A stretch of 64,000 nucleotides of DNA, taken from contig CP133159.1 of assembly GCA_030913385.1 (NCBI GenBank), positions 4,939,001 through 5,003,000 of the forward strand, in the 5' to 3' direction. A program made the position numbers and the translations under genes. The stretch is from Cytophagaceae bacterium ABcell3. GTDB taxonomy: Bacteria > Bacteroidota > Bacteroidia > Cytophagales > Cytophagaceae. This document shows, one piece after another, positions 43,181 through 51,700 of the stretch (its first letter is position 1; each line of letters opens with the position of its first letter). The notes beneath the pieces were generated by a model, which did not search any database, had not been told where the DNA came from, and saw nothing but the letters and a program-made list of their open reading frames with translations.

Positions 43181-44466
43181 TTATTTTGTTTTATTAAAAA
43201 GCTCATCCAACCAATCATAAACAGTATGGCGAATTTCCGTAAGATGAGGCAACATAATCTTGCCTCCGGCGCCAAGTTCAGCTTTGCCAATTACTAAATC
43301 AACTTCAGGATGCTGTATTTTCTCCATAGCGTCTGTCACAAATCTGTGGGTATTGGTATAAGCCAGTTCATCTTCCCCTACCATCAAAAGACTGGGACAC
43401 TGGACGGCTGAAGGCTCTGCCTTAAACTCCTTGCAAGCATCAAGCCATTCCTGCATTGTATTAACTTTCCACCTCGATTTATAACTATCCATTACATTAA
43501 ACAGACCGCCTAGCCATGACCCAAAAAATCTGGCAAGCCCCTTAAAAAAAGGATAATTTTCATACTTAGCCAAAAACTTTGCTCCTTTGGCCTGTACCAG
43601 GTAATCATACATATTCAGGATGGGGCTATTAGCAATCAAAGCTTTGATTCGCTTGTCATATGCCGCCGTCCTTATCACTGTATACCCTCCTAAACTGGGG
43701 CCAAAAACAGCCAGTTTGTTCATATCCACGTCAGACCTGTTATCCAGGTAGTCGATAACCTTGCTGAGAGGCTTTTCCATATCAGGAAGCATTTTCATTC
43801 CCCTCATGGAAGTGTCTCCCATGCCTGGCAAGTCTACCGTTACCACATTATACCCACGTTCTTGGTCTCCTATGCCAAACAAGAGGCACATATCCTCAGC
43901 ATAGGACTCCCCTCCACCAACATTATAAAGCGTAGGTCGTTTGACATTACTGTTGTCAGGCTTTATGAAATATCCAAACAGTTTTTTCCCTTCATATTCT
44001 ACCTCAATGGTTTCAATAGGGTAACTATGTAAAGCCGCAGCTTTTCTAAACATCTCTACCGAATGATTGCGCACTTCCTGAAACCTATTTGGTGATTTTA
44101 TTGGCTAAGGTTGAACAAGGCAACCCGGTTGAGATAATATACCCGAAGAAACTTTTCTCTGGCTGTAATTATATGTTCTCTTGAAAGGCTTATTTCCGCA
44201 TCTTTTTCTACTAGGTTTGCTAATTTGGTGAATTCTCGCACCCAACCCTCCACGTCATACTGTCCAACGTTTCTAACCGCATAAAACGCCTCTCCGACAT
44301 CGGCGCCACCCCTTGCGCCAAATGCCAATAAGTATGAGAAGTATGCATCAGCAATCGGGTTTTTATAGTAAAACTTCATTCTGCCTACAAGCGGCTTGTT
44401 ATATTTAGGCACTTCCGAAACAGGGATACGCTCCCTTTTCGGAACAGTTTTAGTTTGTATTTCCAT
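43181..44466 (-). pseudogene. FrsA-like alpha/beta hydrolase broken by a one-base frameshift
   Basis: Two minus-strand ORFs carry complementary parts of one protein. The first (44466-44098) is the helical N-terminal part of FrsA/DUF1100-type hydrolases: RGGADVGEAFYAVRNVGQYDVEGWVREF, then SREHIITAREKFLRVYYLNRVALF. The second (44074-43181) opens in the other frame with FQEVRNHSVEMFRKAAALHSYP and continues as the catalytic domain. That domain has LYNVGGGESYAEDMC, VVTVDLPGMGDTSM, nucleophile elbow FGPSLGGYTVIRTA, and a late His region MLPHLTEIRHTVYDWLDEL. The frames meet at 44096-44103, in an A-rich run (minus strand), and one added A would restore a protein of about 430 residues. It could equally be an assembly error. 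The reported start of the second ORF (GTG 44074) is then not a real start. Confidence 0.75.
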
Positions 44467-44584
44467 AGCAAACGGTTTTGTCAAAAACTGATAACCCAGA
44501 AATGCTTTTTATGATTATTTTCAAAGTAAGAAATACTGTTCTAAAACTTTTCCTGCCTTGTCGAAATTAACAGAAGTATTTTTT

Positions 44585-44632
44585 TGTTCAGGATAGCATC
44601 CTTTACTTGTTGGTGAAAACACCAACAAGAGG
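44585..44632. repeat. TTGTTGGTG hairpin repeat, copy 1
   Basis: About 48 bp: TGTTCAGGATAGCATCCTTT, then the hairpin CTTGTTGGTG/CACCAACAAG with a short loop, then GAGG. It is repeated in the same orientation at 46482-46530. It precedes the toxin-antitoxin pair. Confidence 0.65.
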
Positions 44633-44702
44633 GAAAGAGGGAGGAGAATAAGTAACTGAAGAGAAAAAAAAGCGTTATATTGTAGTATCAAATAAAATAA
44701 AT

Positions 44703-44942
44703 ATGGCATTAAAACAGAAAATCAGAGAAGAGCTTCATAAGATCATTGAGCAGGTGGAAGATGAAAAGATTTTGCAGGCAGTCCATACCATACTTGAAAA
44801 AGAGGTAAAAGAGACTGTAGGTTTTGACCTGACTGAAGAGCAGAAGACCGAGCTAGACAAACGTATTGAGCGGCACAAAAAAGGAGAGAGCAAATCCTAT
44901 ACCTGGGAAGAAGCCAAACAAAAGATCAGGTCAGGGTTATGA
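44703..44942 (+). CDS. antitoxin of a type II toxin-antitoxin pair
   Basis: The product is 79 residues, all-helical and charged, with no signal. The pattern is LHKIIEQVEDEKILQAVHTILEKEV, followed by LTEEQKTELDKRIERHKKGESKSYTWEEAKQKI. The last part is typical of the addiction-module component family, where a C-terminal region wraps the RelE/ParE toxin. Its stop codon overlaps the start of the toxin gene (ATGA), so the pair is translationally coupled with the antitoxin first, as usual. Such antitoxins are labile and often repress their own promoter; no operator was recognised. Confidence 0.85.
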   Translation: MALKQKIREELHKIIEQVEDEKILQAVHTILEKEVKETVGFDLTEEQKTELDKRIERHKKGESKSYTWEEAKQKIRSGL

Positions 44943-45235
44943 GTTACAATCTGAAGCTTAAAGAAGAAGCTTTAGAAGATTTATCTAAGGCATACCGATT
45001 TTATGAAGAAGAAATGGAAGGTTTGGGAGAGGACTTTTTGTCAATTATTGAGTCAGTATTTTCAAAGATTCGTGAACACCCCCACCGTTACCCGGAAAAA
45101 TATCAGAATAAGCGAATATTTGTAGTAAAAAAGTACCCTTTTGTTGTTATTTATGAGGTAGAAGTAAAAACTATTACAGTTTATTCAGTATTTCACACCA
45201 GTCGAAACCCTCAGATTTGGGAAAAAAGAAAATAG
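44939..45235 (+). CDS. RelE/ParE-family toxin
   Basis: At 98 residues, it has the ParE/RelE fold pattern: YNLKLKEEALEDLSKAYRFYEEEMEGLGEDFLSIIESVFSKI, then HPHRYPEKYQNKRIFVVKKYPFVVIYEVE and a final TVYSVFHTSRNPQIW. The HxSRNPxxW ending is typical of the ParE-like branch. Members act on gyrase or on ribosome-bound mRNA; which applies here is not clear. It overlaps the antitoxin gene by four bases. The pair lies between the two copies of the TTGTTGGTG hairpin repeat. Confidence 0.88.
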   Translation: MSYNLKLKEEALEDLSKAYRFYEEEMEGLGEDFLSIIESVFSKIREHPHRYPEKYQNKRIFVVKKYPFVVIYEVEVKTITVYSVFHTSRNPQIWEKRK

Positions 45236-45243
45236 CAAAACGA

Positions 45244-45588
45244 TTACCTTTTAGCATCCTGCCTGCATTCTTTCAGATCTTGCTCATAGTCCTTATACCA
45301 ACCACGGCCGAACCTGAAAAACTGAATAAGGTCTGACCTCCATGCTCTAATTTTGGCTTTTACTACAATCCTATTGTTAACAACACACCCTGCAATGGGC
45401 ACTTCTTTAAACCCGTACTTCGCCTGACATTCTTCAAGACACTGATCCCCCGACAAGAAGCTAGGCATTCCATATGTGTAATAAACAACTTGCTTCCTTG
45501 TTTTCTCATTTTGAGATTGACCGAATGACTGATCGTGCTTCCAAAGAGTGAGCAAAGCAATTATTATAATGAATTTATAGGCTAGCAT
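45244..45588 (-). CDS. small secreted protein, function unknown
   Basis: The product is 114 residues. A signal peptide is likely (residues 1-23, MLAYKFIIIIALLTLWKHDQSFG). The mature part is short and contains four cysteines, CLEEC, GC and EC (SGDQCLEECQAKYGFKEVPIAGCVV; LKECRQDAK), which could form two disulfides. A basic stretch KAKIRAWRSDLIQFFRF lies between. I know no family. It converges on the toxin gene with 8 bp between the stops. Confidence 0.55.
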   Translation of the reverse strand: MLAYKFIIIIALLTLWKHDQSFGQSQNEKTRKQVVYYTYGMPSFLSGDQCLEECQAKYGFKEVPIAGCVVNNRIVVKAKIRAWRSDLIQFFRFGRGWYKDYEQDLKECRQDAKR

Positions 45589-45700
45589 TTAAAAAAAATG
45601 ATTCCACCATCCATACAGATCAGTTATAAGATGTTAGCCGACGACACGTCTACCACATCAAGAGCTACATAAGACATTATATTTGTTAAATGTACAACTT

Positions 45701-46325
45701 TTAATGTAATTCCCTTTCAATAAGTTTTCTTAACTCTAGCACACTAATGCCGTTTTTAACAGTCTTACCTTCCTCTAGGTGATAAAAGTCAATAAATCCT
45801 ACTTTTGTTATTGTGTTGTACTCTCCCAAAATATGATCCAAGTATAGAAAAGCTAGGCTTTTGAAATTCTCTACATCCTTGTCCAAATTTTTTACAAATA
45901 CTTCAATATCTACTTTTCCTTTTTTCGAATCTATTTCTGGATATATTATTATGTCATAAAGAATATTCCACCCCATTAAAGCTCAAAAATATTTCGTCTC
46001 GTGGTTGCCTGAACTTTTTAACAATCCAATTTTTAACTTTTGGATGAGATTCTCCTAACTTCTGAGTCGGCAAAACACCGTCTTCTATACCATCAGGGGT
46101 TATTATCAAGACATACTTCCCTTCATTTGTCTTAGTCAGTTCCGGAAACAACAGTTCATTATACTCTTGAATTCTGTCCGTTAGCTCATTGTAAATGGAA
46201 AAGTCTTTTTCGTTTGAATCAAGAAACTCCTCAATTTTTGTTTTATTTTCCAAAAACCAATTCCAAAAAGCCTCCTCCTTACTAATTTTTTTTCCTCCTG
46301 ATGTTCTTTTAAATATACCAAACAT
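45701..46325 (-). pseudogene. hypothetical gene apparently split by a one-base frameshift
   Basis: Two overlapping minus-strand ORFs, 46325-45954 (123 residues) and 45976-45701 (91 residues), read as one protein of about 208 residues if one base is removed near 45951-45957. The first part has ISKEEAFWNWFLENKTKIEEF, then IYNELTDRIQEYNELLFPELTKT and YVLIITPDGIEDGVLPTQKL. The second has LYDIIIYPEIDSKKGKVDIEVF and LAFLYLDHILGEYNTITKVGF. My recollection is that related proteins are single chains of this length in Bacteroidota. No function is known. It is cytosolic by appearance. An assembly error is as likely as true decay. Confidence 0.6.
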
Positions 46326-46481
46326 ACTCTTTCCTAGTCCATTACCATCTTTACCAGATCACCCAATAAAGTTACTCTAAATTCATGTAGCTATCCTATT
46401 AAGATATTACTTTTTACTTATTGACGAGAAAATAAAAGAGGGACAACCCTCTCCCGGTAGCTGTAAGGATGGAACCGTTTG

Positions 46482-46530
46482 TGTTCAGGTTAGCATCCTT
46501 TACTTGTTGGTGGAAAACACCAACAAGAGG
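46482..46530. repeat. TTGTTGGTG hairpin repeat, copy 2
   Basis: This is a same-orientation second copy of 44585-44632, with TGTTCAGGTTAGCATCCTTT and the hairpin CTTGTTGGTG/CACCAACAAG. It forms the truncated 3' end of the CDF transporter gene. Confidence 0.65.
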
Positions 46531-46981
46531 GGAGGTCCGACTGAAGCTTATACATCCGTTTTCGCAGGTACAAATAAAAACCATAGCAACCTGCCAAAGC
46601 CAATAAAGAGTATAGAGATGCAAGGTCTAAGTCTAGCGCACGTCCACCGGCAAGCAAATCTCTGATGGCTGTAAAAATGGAAAATATACACAATAGGCCA
46701 ATCATGATAAACTTAAATACTATTACCACCGGCTCTATCATGTTCTTCCCAAAAGGGAACTTAGCATCATCCCTTCTTTGGATGTAGATGCTCATAATAA
46801 AAGTAAGCGCTGAAAGACCTACACTTATTATTGAAAAAAAACCATCAAAGAGGATAATCTGCGAATCCAGCCATATTCCGAAACCTATGCCCGCTAAAGA
46901 CAAAATAGAAGCAAAAACTATGGATCGCTTTAGTAATATTTGCTCACGTGTTAGGGTATTTTTTAAAACTTCCGCTTGCAT
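46490..46981 (-). pseudogene. truncated cation diffusion facilitator (CDF) transporter
   Basis: The ORF has 163 residues against about 300 for the family. The N-terminal part has the first membrane helices of a CDF metal exporter (SIVFASILSLAGIGFGIWL, ILFDGFFSIISVGLSALTFIM). The first transport motif is FDGFFS in place of the usual DxxxD region, followed by RRDDAKFPFGKNMIEPVVIVFKF, which matches the cytoplasmic PFG/E signature after helix 2. After about residue 148 the reading enters the hairpin repeat (SCWCFPPTSKGC) and stops. The last helices and the cytoplasmic domain are missing and are not seen nearby. It is non-functional as a transporter in this form. Confidence 0.75.
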
Positions 46982-47072
46982 AAACCAGTCTGCTTAAATC
47001 TAATATAGGGGTATTGGGAACTTCTACATATGCCCATATGCAAACCTACACACCATTACCATCTTCCCACAT

Positions 47073-48401
47073 CAGGGCTGACGCATTTAGACTTTAGGGT
47101 GTAAGGAACTGCCTTACAGGGCGTTCCGTAAGTCTCATAACCTTTATTGGGTTTATTTAATTTATGGGTGCCTTACGGGGCACTGACGATACAAATATAA
47201 TAATTTTTTAATTGATAATCAGTGTTTTATTATTTTTGGCTTGACTTTTTTCTATATAGAGAACTCCATTAAAAAATTCAGTTTCCGATTCATTTGTTCG
47301 TATCTTTGGCACTGTGTCAGAACCAAGAAGAACCATCAAAGGCAATTTCAAATATCCGCTGCAGGAGATCCTGTTTCTGTGCGTAAGTGCCGTTGTCAGC
47401 AATGCGGGGGACTGGCATGAGATTGTTACATTCGGCAAAGAAAAAATTGAATGGCTACGTAAATTTTTCCCTTACCGTAACGGTGTCCCTTCGCACGATA
47501 CCCTGGAAAGGGTATTTGCAAAGATAGTACCGGATGAGTTTGGCGAGTGTTTTGTAGAGTGGGCATCAACCATGTTCAGGCCAGTCGAAAACGAGACAAT
47601 CAATATTGACGGGAAGCGAATCCGTGGATCGTATGACAGCAGAAAGGGCGCCAATGCATTGCACATGGTATCGGCTTATGCCACCGCTAACCATCTTACC
47701 CTCGGTCAATTGGCCGTGCCAGACAAAAGCAACGAGATCACAGCCATCCCCAAGCTTCTGGATATGATAACTGTTGAAAACACAACAGTGACAATAGATG
47801 CCATGGGCTGCCAAAAAGATATTACGGAAAAAATAATCCGGAAAAACGGTGACTATGTAATTGCTGTAAAGAACAACCAGAAAGAGCTATTCCAGCAAAT
47901 AGATAGGGTATTTGAAAAACAGGGGGTTGCAGATGTGCACAAACAGATAGACACGGGACATGGCAGGTTGGAGAGCCGCACCTGCAAACTGATAAATGAC
48001 CTGAGGTTCATAGATGCAGCACATCAATGGTGCGGCATAAAGTCAGTGGCAAGGTTAGAGTCAGAGCGCTATAACAAGCTTACAGGAAAGCAGGAGCAAC
48101 AGGTGAGGTATTATATAAGCAGCCATGACAAGACCGCTGAATGGCTTAACGGTACAATACGCAACCACTGGGCAATTGAAAACAAGCTGCACTGGAGCCT
48201 GGATGTGGTTTTTGGGGAAGATAGTTCCAGAAGAAGAAAGGGGTATACAGCACAAAACTTCCACATCTTGAATAAAGTGTCCCTGATCTTGCTACAAAAA
48301 CATAAATCTAAGGAAACAAAGCCAAAAAAAAGGTATAAAGCAATATTCAACGATGCTTTTAGGGAAGAAATTTTAGATGTTTTCTAAATGCGTTAGCCCT
48401 G
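47073..48401 (+). mobile_element. ISAs1-family insertion sequence, 1329 bp
   Basis: Terminal inverted repeats are CAGGGCTGACGCATTTAGA on the left and, complemented, CAGGGCTAACGCATTTAGA on the right (18 of 19). The flanks read CTTCCCACAT before and CTTCCAACAT after, a 10-bp direct repeat with one mismatch, which fits the 8-10 bp duplication of this family. Between the left end and the transposase are subterminal hairpins (GGAAC...GTTCC at 47105-47127; GTGCC...GGGCAC). Confidence 0.88.
47314..48387 (+). CDS. ISAs1-family transposase
   Basis: The product is 357 residues, a DDE transposase of the ISAs1 (H-repeat) family. The start region is KYPLQEILFLCVSAVVSNAGDWHEI, followed by GVPSHDTLERVFAKI. 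The first Asp is in INIDGKRIRGSYD near residue 92. The second is in TVTIDAMGCQKDITEKII near 165, then DYVIAVKNNQKEL, and the Glu is in IRNHWAIENKLHWSLDVVFGEDSSR near 287. The gene starts with GTG at 47314, and the frame is intact. A closely related start 10-20 codons upstream is not available. It fills the IS. Confidence 0.93.
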   Translation: MSEPRRTIKGNFKYPLQEILFLCVSAVVSNAGDWHEIVTFGKEKIEWLRKFFPYRNGVPSHDTLERVFAKIVPDEFGECFVEWASTMFRPVENETINIDGKRIRGSYDSRKGANALHMVSAYATANHLTLGQLAVPDKSNEITAIPKLLDMITVENTTVTIDAMGCQKDITEKIIRKNGDYVIAVKNNQKELFQQIDRVFEKQGVADVHKQIDTGHGRLESRTCKLINDLRFIDAAHQWCGIKSVARLESERYNKLTGKQEQQVRYYISSHDKTAEWLNGTIRNHWAIENKLHWSLDVVFGEDSSRRRKGYTAQNFHILNKVSLILLQKHKSKETKPKKRYKAIFNDAFREEILDVF

Positions 48402-48775
48402 CTTCCAACATATAATACGTAGTAACTCATTCAGGAAAGAACTTTCATCGAATATCCATAACCACCGCATATAAAAAAAAGAAATAACTAAAAGATCAAG
48501 TCCCGTTGTAGTGGATACAGCTTTGCTGGGCAAAGTGTTCACTTAGGGCACGCTGGGAAACATAATTCGTATCATCAAAAACTTCTATTGTCAAATCTTT
48601 AATAAGTCGCTTGCGCCCCCTGTGTTTCTTGCCTCCCGCAGATATCGCAAATTCCGCAGATATAGTGCAAAGCACTATATCTGCGTATCAATCTGCGCTA
48701 TCCTCGGAATCTGCGGAAACTATCATGTGAGCGCAAGCGAACAACATTCTTTTGCTGGCGATGTAACCGGAAGCC
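48402..48775. other. gene-free interval downstream of the giant gene, with a perfect 14-bp-arm palindrome and ATCTGCG repeats
   Basis: 48655-48685 holds CGCAGATATAGTGC-AAA-GCACTATATCTGCG, a perfect stem. ATCTGCG/CGCAGAT occurs several more times between 48635 and 48717. On the minus strand a 40-codon open stretch without an ATG (GRKRLIKDLTIEVFDDTNYV and on to HYNGT, about 48519-48640) looks faintly coding and may be a gene remnant. The stem may end the giant gene's transcript but has no T-run. Confidence 0.5.
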
Positions 48776-51700
48776 CTATAGTTTAATCAATTTAAAAGTC
48801 TGCTGTTTTCCCTGCCACCGGAATGACACAAAGTACATACCGGTCGGCAAATGATTCACATCCACTACTAGCCGGTTTTCTCCAGACTGCACCTGGTATT
48901 CCTGTTCCAGCAGCACCTTCCCTACCTGATCATGCACCGTCAGTTGTGAAGCAAAGCCTGTCTTGCTGTGAAATTTCAGGTAAGTCCTGTCCGTGGTTGG
49001 GTTTGGATAGCATTCCAGCGTTTCAGAAATTGCTTCTTCCAATCCGGTAATTTCACCCGCACTCAGGCGGAACGGGTTCATAAACGTCCCCGGCGCAGTA
49101 TGTACCTGGAATTCAAGTACCTGGTGGGCAGGTCGCAGTTCCTGCCGTTCATCATCATAAATGGTAAAACGCACAGGTGCTCCCTGATCACCGGCATTAC
49201 CGTATATGAAAAAGACGGCCAGGTGCCGGTTCAGTTCCGGCAGGTAAGTCAGTTGCCCCGTACCCCGCAGTTCATCCTGGATAAAGGCCCCCACCTGATT
49301 GTAATCATGGTCAGAAACACGCTCATCCAGCTTTACATACGCAGTGAGGATCATGTTCTCACTGTAGTCCGGTGCATAAACCTCCCAGTCCTGGGGCTGA
49401 CCGTCATCCGTTTCACTATCAGCCAGTCTGGCAGCCACCTGCGCGGGATCTGTTGCTATATCCTCTTCGGGCGTATCCATACTCATGGTCATATCCGAAG
49501 ACACCGTGCCTGCTGCCGGGTTCCAACTCATCCAACCGCCTTCCGCTACCTGCATCTGGTAAGCCGCATACGGTTTCAAAAGCCGGAGCGTTCCCGTCCA
49601 ACCATTATTTTCGGTATAGGTGGCAAAGGCATCCTGAGAGCGGATGATGTCTCCATCCTTAAAGGTATGGACAAGTGCCGCCAGTGTCACCGGCTCATCC
49701 AGGGGCATGCCGATCAGGTTCCACCCTTCCTGCAAGGGTACATTTTCCGGTTCAATTACTTGACCGGTAACCCGAAGAGTATCACCATTCCGGGAGTATA
49801 TCCGATAGCCGGTGCCCGGTGTCAGCTCATCCAGGTCGAGGCTGACCCAACCTCCGGCTCCGTGTTCGTAGCGACTGAAGGTCTCGTTATCCGTTTTAAT
49901 CATGTCCTGGTTTGTCGGGGTTAAGTCCTGCAATACAGCCGCAACTGACATAGAATCCATCCTCGTATTCAGGGATATCCAGGTCCAGCCGGCCCGTAAC
50001 GGAATATAACGGGCACGATCCTGCTCCGGATCAATAGTCAGCCTCAGTGGCCTTGGCGTAGTGCCGTGTACCTTGTCCGTTTCAAATGCATACACCTCTT
50101 CCGGGTGGGCATCGTATTCAACTCCCGTGGCTGCTTCCCACACGCGAAAACGCAACGGCTCGCCGGCATCTTCCGGTCCCCCTCCTACGGTAATGTAGGC
50201 CGCATGTGACACTGCATCTGCTCCCGTAGATTGCAGGTTGGCTACCCCACGAAGTTCATTACCGATAAACACCGCAATTTTATCCATTTCATCGCTGCCC
50301 GGCACCCCATCCAACTCATAGGCAGCAATGACATTCAGTTGCTCCGTATAGTCACCGGGGTCCACTTCCCAGTCGGCCGCTTCGGGAATTACGGTTAAAT
50401 CCACCTGTAAGGTGACATCGGAAAATCCGTCAACCGTGACGGTAATCTCGTTAGAATGTCCACCTAGCTCCAGGTCTGACGCATCCACATAGAGCGTTAC
50501 CTGGCGACCCGCCGGTGGTACGGAACCGGCTGTTTGGTCTACCTGTAGCCAGGAATCATTTTCCACAGAAAGCCCATAAGTCTGTCCTGCGTCGGATGTG
50601 TTATGCAATTCCACAATAACGGTTTCGGTACGGCCCTGGTACAAGGTCAGGTCCACCGTTTCCGGGTGAAGGTAAACGGGGTTGTTGACGATCCGGAAGT
50701 CCCACGTTACCGGTTCTTCAAGGGCATTCCCTCCGGTATTCGCCACTCCAACCAGCGTCGCCCGGGCCATGACACCATTATAATCCTGTAAGTCGCCCGA
50801 ATTCAGGCTTGCTGTAATCCGGTTGCCAAAGCAAGATACCGACTCAATGGGAACAGGTTCGTCCGCCAGCGTGACCAGGGTGAAACTATCCGGATCAAAC
50901 ACTGCACAATCCAGGTTATCGTTAAAGCTGATGGAAAGCTCATCACCCAATCCCAAGATACCATCAGCCGGTTGAGGCCGACCGTGCAGGCGAAGCTGAC
51001 TGCGGTCAACCCGTCCCCGGACGACATTGGAATGGACTTCTCCCTCTGCCCCGCAATGGGCAGTGGCCCGAAGCTCATAATTTCCATCCGGCAAGTCTTT
51101 ACCATATATATTCCAGCTAACCGGGTAGGTCGGGTGCTGATACACATGTCGGTAATCCTCAAAGTAATCTGCTAAATAATCCCTACCATAGGAACCGATT
51201 CTTTCCCACTGGTTACTTCCGATCCGCCGGTAATTGAGTGATATTTCCTCCAGGTTAGGGTTTTGCACACTATAGTCGCTGAGGGTAACGATCAACGACT
51301 CATCCTCACTACCCGGAGCGGCCCGACTGATAAGCCAGTTATCCCCCGGAGCGACTATGCTCACCGGCGTACATTGGTGGTCAAAATAGACGTTCAACAA
51401 CACGTCGGCCGTTTCGCTGCCACAGGTAGAGCGCATGCCGATGCGCAAGTCTTCATACTGAAACGAGACGGGACCTTTCTCTACGCTGATATTGGTATAA
51501 AAAGGCTGTCCGGCCGGGATAGTCAGCGGGTCGGAGACCCCAAGCTGTTGGCCACCCATCCTGACAATAGCTCCGTGCGGGTTACTCATCGGGTCTAGGA
51601 ACAGTTCGTAAGTACGTGTTTCGTTAAACGGATTCAGGTTTGTCAACTGCAGCGGAAAAATAGCTGCTTCATCCGGAGGCACCCGGCTTTGCTGCAGGGA

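Noticed and set aside
49372-49647. Dense short plus-strand ORFs near the 3' end of the giant gene taken as a possible separate gene
   Set aside because: The minus-strand frame here encodes the WISLNTRMDS and GWNLIGMPL-type repeats leading into the sorting domain, without a break.
48968-49924. 318-codon plus-strand ORF opposite the giant gene, and similar long antisense ORFs at 56579-57478 and 58679-59629
   Set aside because: They lie inside the G+C-rich giant gene, where few stop codons occur by chance on the opposite strand. Their translations are rich in His, Arg, Pro and Cys without domain motifs, while the minus strand reads through with clear FN3 repeats.
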